A stretch of 64,000 nucleotides of DNA from UBA2030 sp049969475 (lineage in GTDB: Bacteria > Bacteroidota > Bacteroidia > Bacteroidales > TTA-H9): NCBI GenBank assembly GCA_049969475.1, contig JBMFOU010000018.1:6225-70224 (forward strand), read 5' to 3'. The notes under the pieces were generated by a model, which made no database searches, had not been told where the DNA came from, and saw nothing but the letters and a program-made list of their open reading frames with translations. How positions within the stretch are numbered: the stretch's first letter is position 1; each line of letters begins with the position of its first letter. Position numbers and translations under genes: made by a program. This document shows positions 62,554-64,000 of this stretch, piece after piece.

Positions 62554-63210
62554 CTACATCACCTTCAGCATGGTTTTCACCAGATTGTCGGCGCCTTCGG
62601 CTATTTCGCTTATACGCGAATCAAGCATATAGCATGGGGTGCTGAAGATTTTATTGGCCTTGTCAGATACTACTTCGGCCACGGTAGATTCAATGTGTTT
62701 TCCACCCATCTTTTCGATGTGTGAGGCGGTTTGCGCATCGGTACCAATGGTGGTGGTTACTTTTCCCAGAATTTTGGTAATCAGCACAGGGCTTATACAC
62801 ATGGCCCCTATGGGTTTTCCGGCTGCATGCATGTCGCGCACCACTTTTTCGATGATGGGATTCACTTTGGCATTCACCCCATCAAAGGCGTAAGTGAAGA
62901 AATTTTTGGCCACCCCAAAGCCGCCCGGGAAGAGTAGGGCATCGTAGTCGGCAGGATTAAACTCCTCGGCTCTTTTAATTTTCCCCCGGGCAATGCGTGC
63001 GGCTTCCACCAGCACATTGCGTTCTTCTTTCATCTCCTCGCCAGTAAGATGATTTACTACATGTGCTTGAGGAATATCCGGGGCAAATAAATCGTAGGTG
63101 CATCCATTATTATCGACGGCCAGCATGGCCATTACAGCTTCGTGAATTTCGGCTCCATCGTAAACTCCGCATCCTGAAAGAAAAATAGCAAATTTTTTCA
63201 TGGCTTGCAT
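62554..63210 (-). CDS. elbB: Isoprenoid biosynthesis glyoxalase ElbB
   Basis: DJ-1/PfpI-superfamily protein of 218 residues. It has FLSGCGVYDGAEIHE at the N-terminus, FAPDIPQAHVVNH, ALLFPGGFGVAKN, and the nucleophile elbow GAMCISPVLI with the conserved cysteine. ElbB of E. coli shows weak glyoxalase activity and was linked to isoprenoid synthesis; its true role is unsettled. The start may be 63210 or the ATG at 63201. Own -7 box at 63229-63236. Confidence 0.93.
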   Translation of the reverse strand: MQAMKKFAIFLSGCGVYDGAEIHEAVMAMLAVDNNGCTYDLFAPDIPQAHVVNHLTGEEMKEERNVLVEAARIARGKIKRAEEFNPADYDALLFPGGFGVAKNFFTYAFDGVNAKVNPIIEKVVRDMHAAGKPIGAMCISPVLITKILGKVTTTIGTDAQTASHIEKMGGKHIESTVAEVVSDKANKIFSTPCYMLDSRISEIAEGADNLVKTMLKVM

Positions 63211-63228
63211 TTTTTATTTTCTCATCCC

Positions 63229-63236
63229 CAAAAATA
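63229..63236 (-). promoter_or_regulatory. -7 element of elbB
   Basis: The minus strand reads TATTTTTG, an exact TAnnTTTG match, 19-28 bases before the two possible start codons. Confidence 0.5.
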
Positions 63237-63503
63237 GTAAAAATTCGATAAAATTCCCTCGCCCCTTTTGGATTGCTGAATGAGGTTTAAGAGTCGGCAT
63301 ACTCATATTATTTGAGGTCATGTCCTTGAAAAACTTATTACAGGTCAGGTACGCCGCGCATGCGGTTTCATGCCGGCCGTTTTGTCTCTCGGTTTTTTGT
63401 CATTCTTTGACATTCATTCTATTTCAAATCTGCGAGGGCTATGTTTACGCTTTAGTAAAGCATGGGTTGGTGCGAGGGGGTACTATAGGTTTTAGGGCTT
63501 GGG
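63237..63503. other. Non-coding stretch at the edge of the accessory segment
   Basis: No supported gene. It contains a GC-rich patch (63348-63380) with CCGC-GCAT-GCGG pairing and a short palindrome GCTTTA-G-TAAAGC (63450-63462). The composition differs from the flanking genes, consistent with the boundary of inserted DNA. Confidence 0.4.
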
Positions 63504-63832
63504 TCACCAAATATTCGGGATGCTTGCAAATTCCTTGGGCACTTCGTGTGCTTTTACGGGAGGTAACCCCAATTCTTTCAAAAATTTATTGTGTATTTCT
63601 CTGGCTTTGATAATTTCCCTGTCAAGTTCAGCAACCTTTTTGTTTACCTCTTCCAGGTCAATAGGTTCTTCGTCTAACGATGTACTTACATAGCGATAAA
63701 TATTCAGATTGAAATCGTTTTCTCGATTTCGTCCATAGATACTCTGCGGGAGTAACGTGCTTCTTCTTTTCGCTCCCGGTAGGTGTCCACTATTTTTTTA
63801 ATATGTTCGGGCAGCAGGGTGTGTCTTAACCC
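63504..63832 (-). pseudogene. hsdM: C-terminal fragment of a type I restriction methylase subunit (HsdM), frameshifted
   Basis: Minus-strand translation gives LLPEHIKKIVDTYRERKEE, then SRRVSMDEIE, and after a frameshift near 63718-63724 NLNIYRYVSTSLDEEPIDLEE and a coiled-coil end (LDREIIKAREIHNKFLKELGLP) before a stop at 63504. This is the recognisable last ~105 residues of HsdM. It needs one extra base to read through, and the upstream part is missing: a stop lies at 63833-63835 and insertion-sequence DNA follows. There is no neighbouring hsdS or hsdR in the window. Confidence 0.8.
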
Positions 63833-63841
63833 CTAATTAGC

Positions 63842-64000
63842 TGAACCCAATTTAACAAATTAAATTTGGACAGTAAATTTTTAAAATTATGAGTAAGAAC
63901 AAACAATAATTTGGGTTAGAAGAGAAGCTCCAGATTCTTCGGGAGGGGGGAAAACCATGGAGTAGATGTATCCTGTCGCAAGTATCAGATTGCGCGTAGC
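63842..64000 (+). mobile_element. 5' end of a decayed insertion sequence (IS3-type transposase OrfA start)
   Basis: After an AT-rich possible terminal sequence beginning TGAACCCAATTTAAC (63842), an ATG at 63889 starts MSKNKQ, then a TAA stop (63907-63909), then FGLEEKLQILRE and, after a shift in a G6 run, GVDVSCRKYQIARS. Together this resembles the helix-turn-helix N-terminus of IS3-family OrfA proteins. The stop and the frame change mean it is not intact. It continues past the right edge, and it abuts the truncated hsdM. Confidence 0.65.

Noticed and set aside
63320..63610. A 96-codon plus-strand frame before the insertion sequence
   Set aside because: It overlaps the hsdM fragment in antisense and has Cys/Phe-rich, non-protein-like composition.

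Overview
This window is a chromosomal segment of a member of the Bacteroidota. Evidence: promoters follow the phylum's TTTG-N19-22-TAnnTTTG pattern, start codons lack Shine-Dalgarno sequences, and there are phylum-typical genes: an S46 dipeptidyl-peptidase, a YfhO membrane protein, a DUF4783 gene beside nadC, an IPExxxVDY-type gene beside pyk, and an acpP-fabF-rnc block. I cannot resolve the class or genus from sequence alone. Most of the window is dense housekeeping and envelope coding sequence. Only the last ~500 bases look like accessory or mobile DNA.

Layout. 1-7.9 kb: nitrogen and lipid metabolism (arginine decarboxylase cut by the left edge, alanine dehydrogenase, tsaE, ornithine aminotransferase, a lipoprotein glutamine amidotransferase, acyl-ACP thioesterase, branched-chain aminotransferase), then tRNA-Lys(CTT). 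8.2-15.6 kb: a menaquinone operon on the minus strand (DHNA-CoA thioesterase, menF, menD, menB, menA, menC, menE), with menH and the final methyltransferase absent. 15.7-21.3 kb: a TPR-repeat protein, a plug-less outer-membrane barrel and a tungstate/molybdate-binding lipoprotein (wtpA) in tight series. 21.4-24.3 kb: rlmH, DUF4783, nadC and a YihY protein. 24.5-32.7 kb: surface-polysaccharide genes (two GT4 glycosyltransferases, methyltransferase, flippase, YfhO) plus a gpsA-like dehydrogenase. 32.9-36.4 kb: S46 peptidase and a divergent ROK protein. 36.4-39.5 kb: mrdA-rodA for cell elongation. 39.6-43.3 kb: carotenoid hydroxylase and lycopene cyclase, followed by an amino-acid permease and a TSUP transporter. 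43.3-46.1 kb: a TolC/HlyD pair without its pump. 46.2-47.6 kb: an unknown protein and a likely stand-alone non-coding RNA. 47.9-52.2 kb: acpP, fabF, rnc, IPExxxVDY, pyk. 52.3-57.3 kb: ATP synthase atpBEFHAG without atpD/atpC. 57.4-63.2 kb: ferritin, idi, wtpC-wtpB, a C1 peptidase, cysC and elbB. 63.5-64 kb: a frameshifted hsdM fragment and the decayed 5' end of an insertion sequence.

How they connect. The men operon supplies the respiratory quinone and the atp operon the rotary synthase. idi supplies DMAPP/IPP usable both for the menaquinone side chain (menA) and for carotenoids (crt genes). acpP/fabF supply fatty acids, with an acyl-ACP thioesterase elsewhere. Tungstate uptake is split: the binding protein (15.7 kb) lies ~43 kb from its ATPase and permease (58.5-60.4 kb), and is instead placed downstream of an outer-membrane barrel gene.

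The strongest candidate for something undescribed is the ~340-nt minus-strand transcript at 47.2-47.6 kb. It has a consensus two-part promoter, a strong intrinsic terminator and no ATG-initiated open frame. Second is the TPR / plug-less barrel / wtpA cluster.
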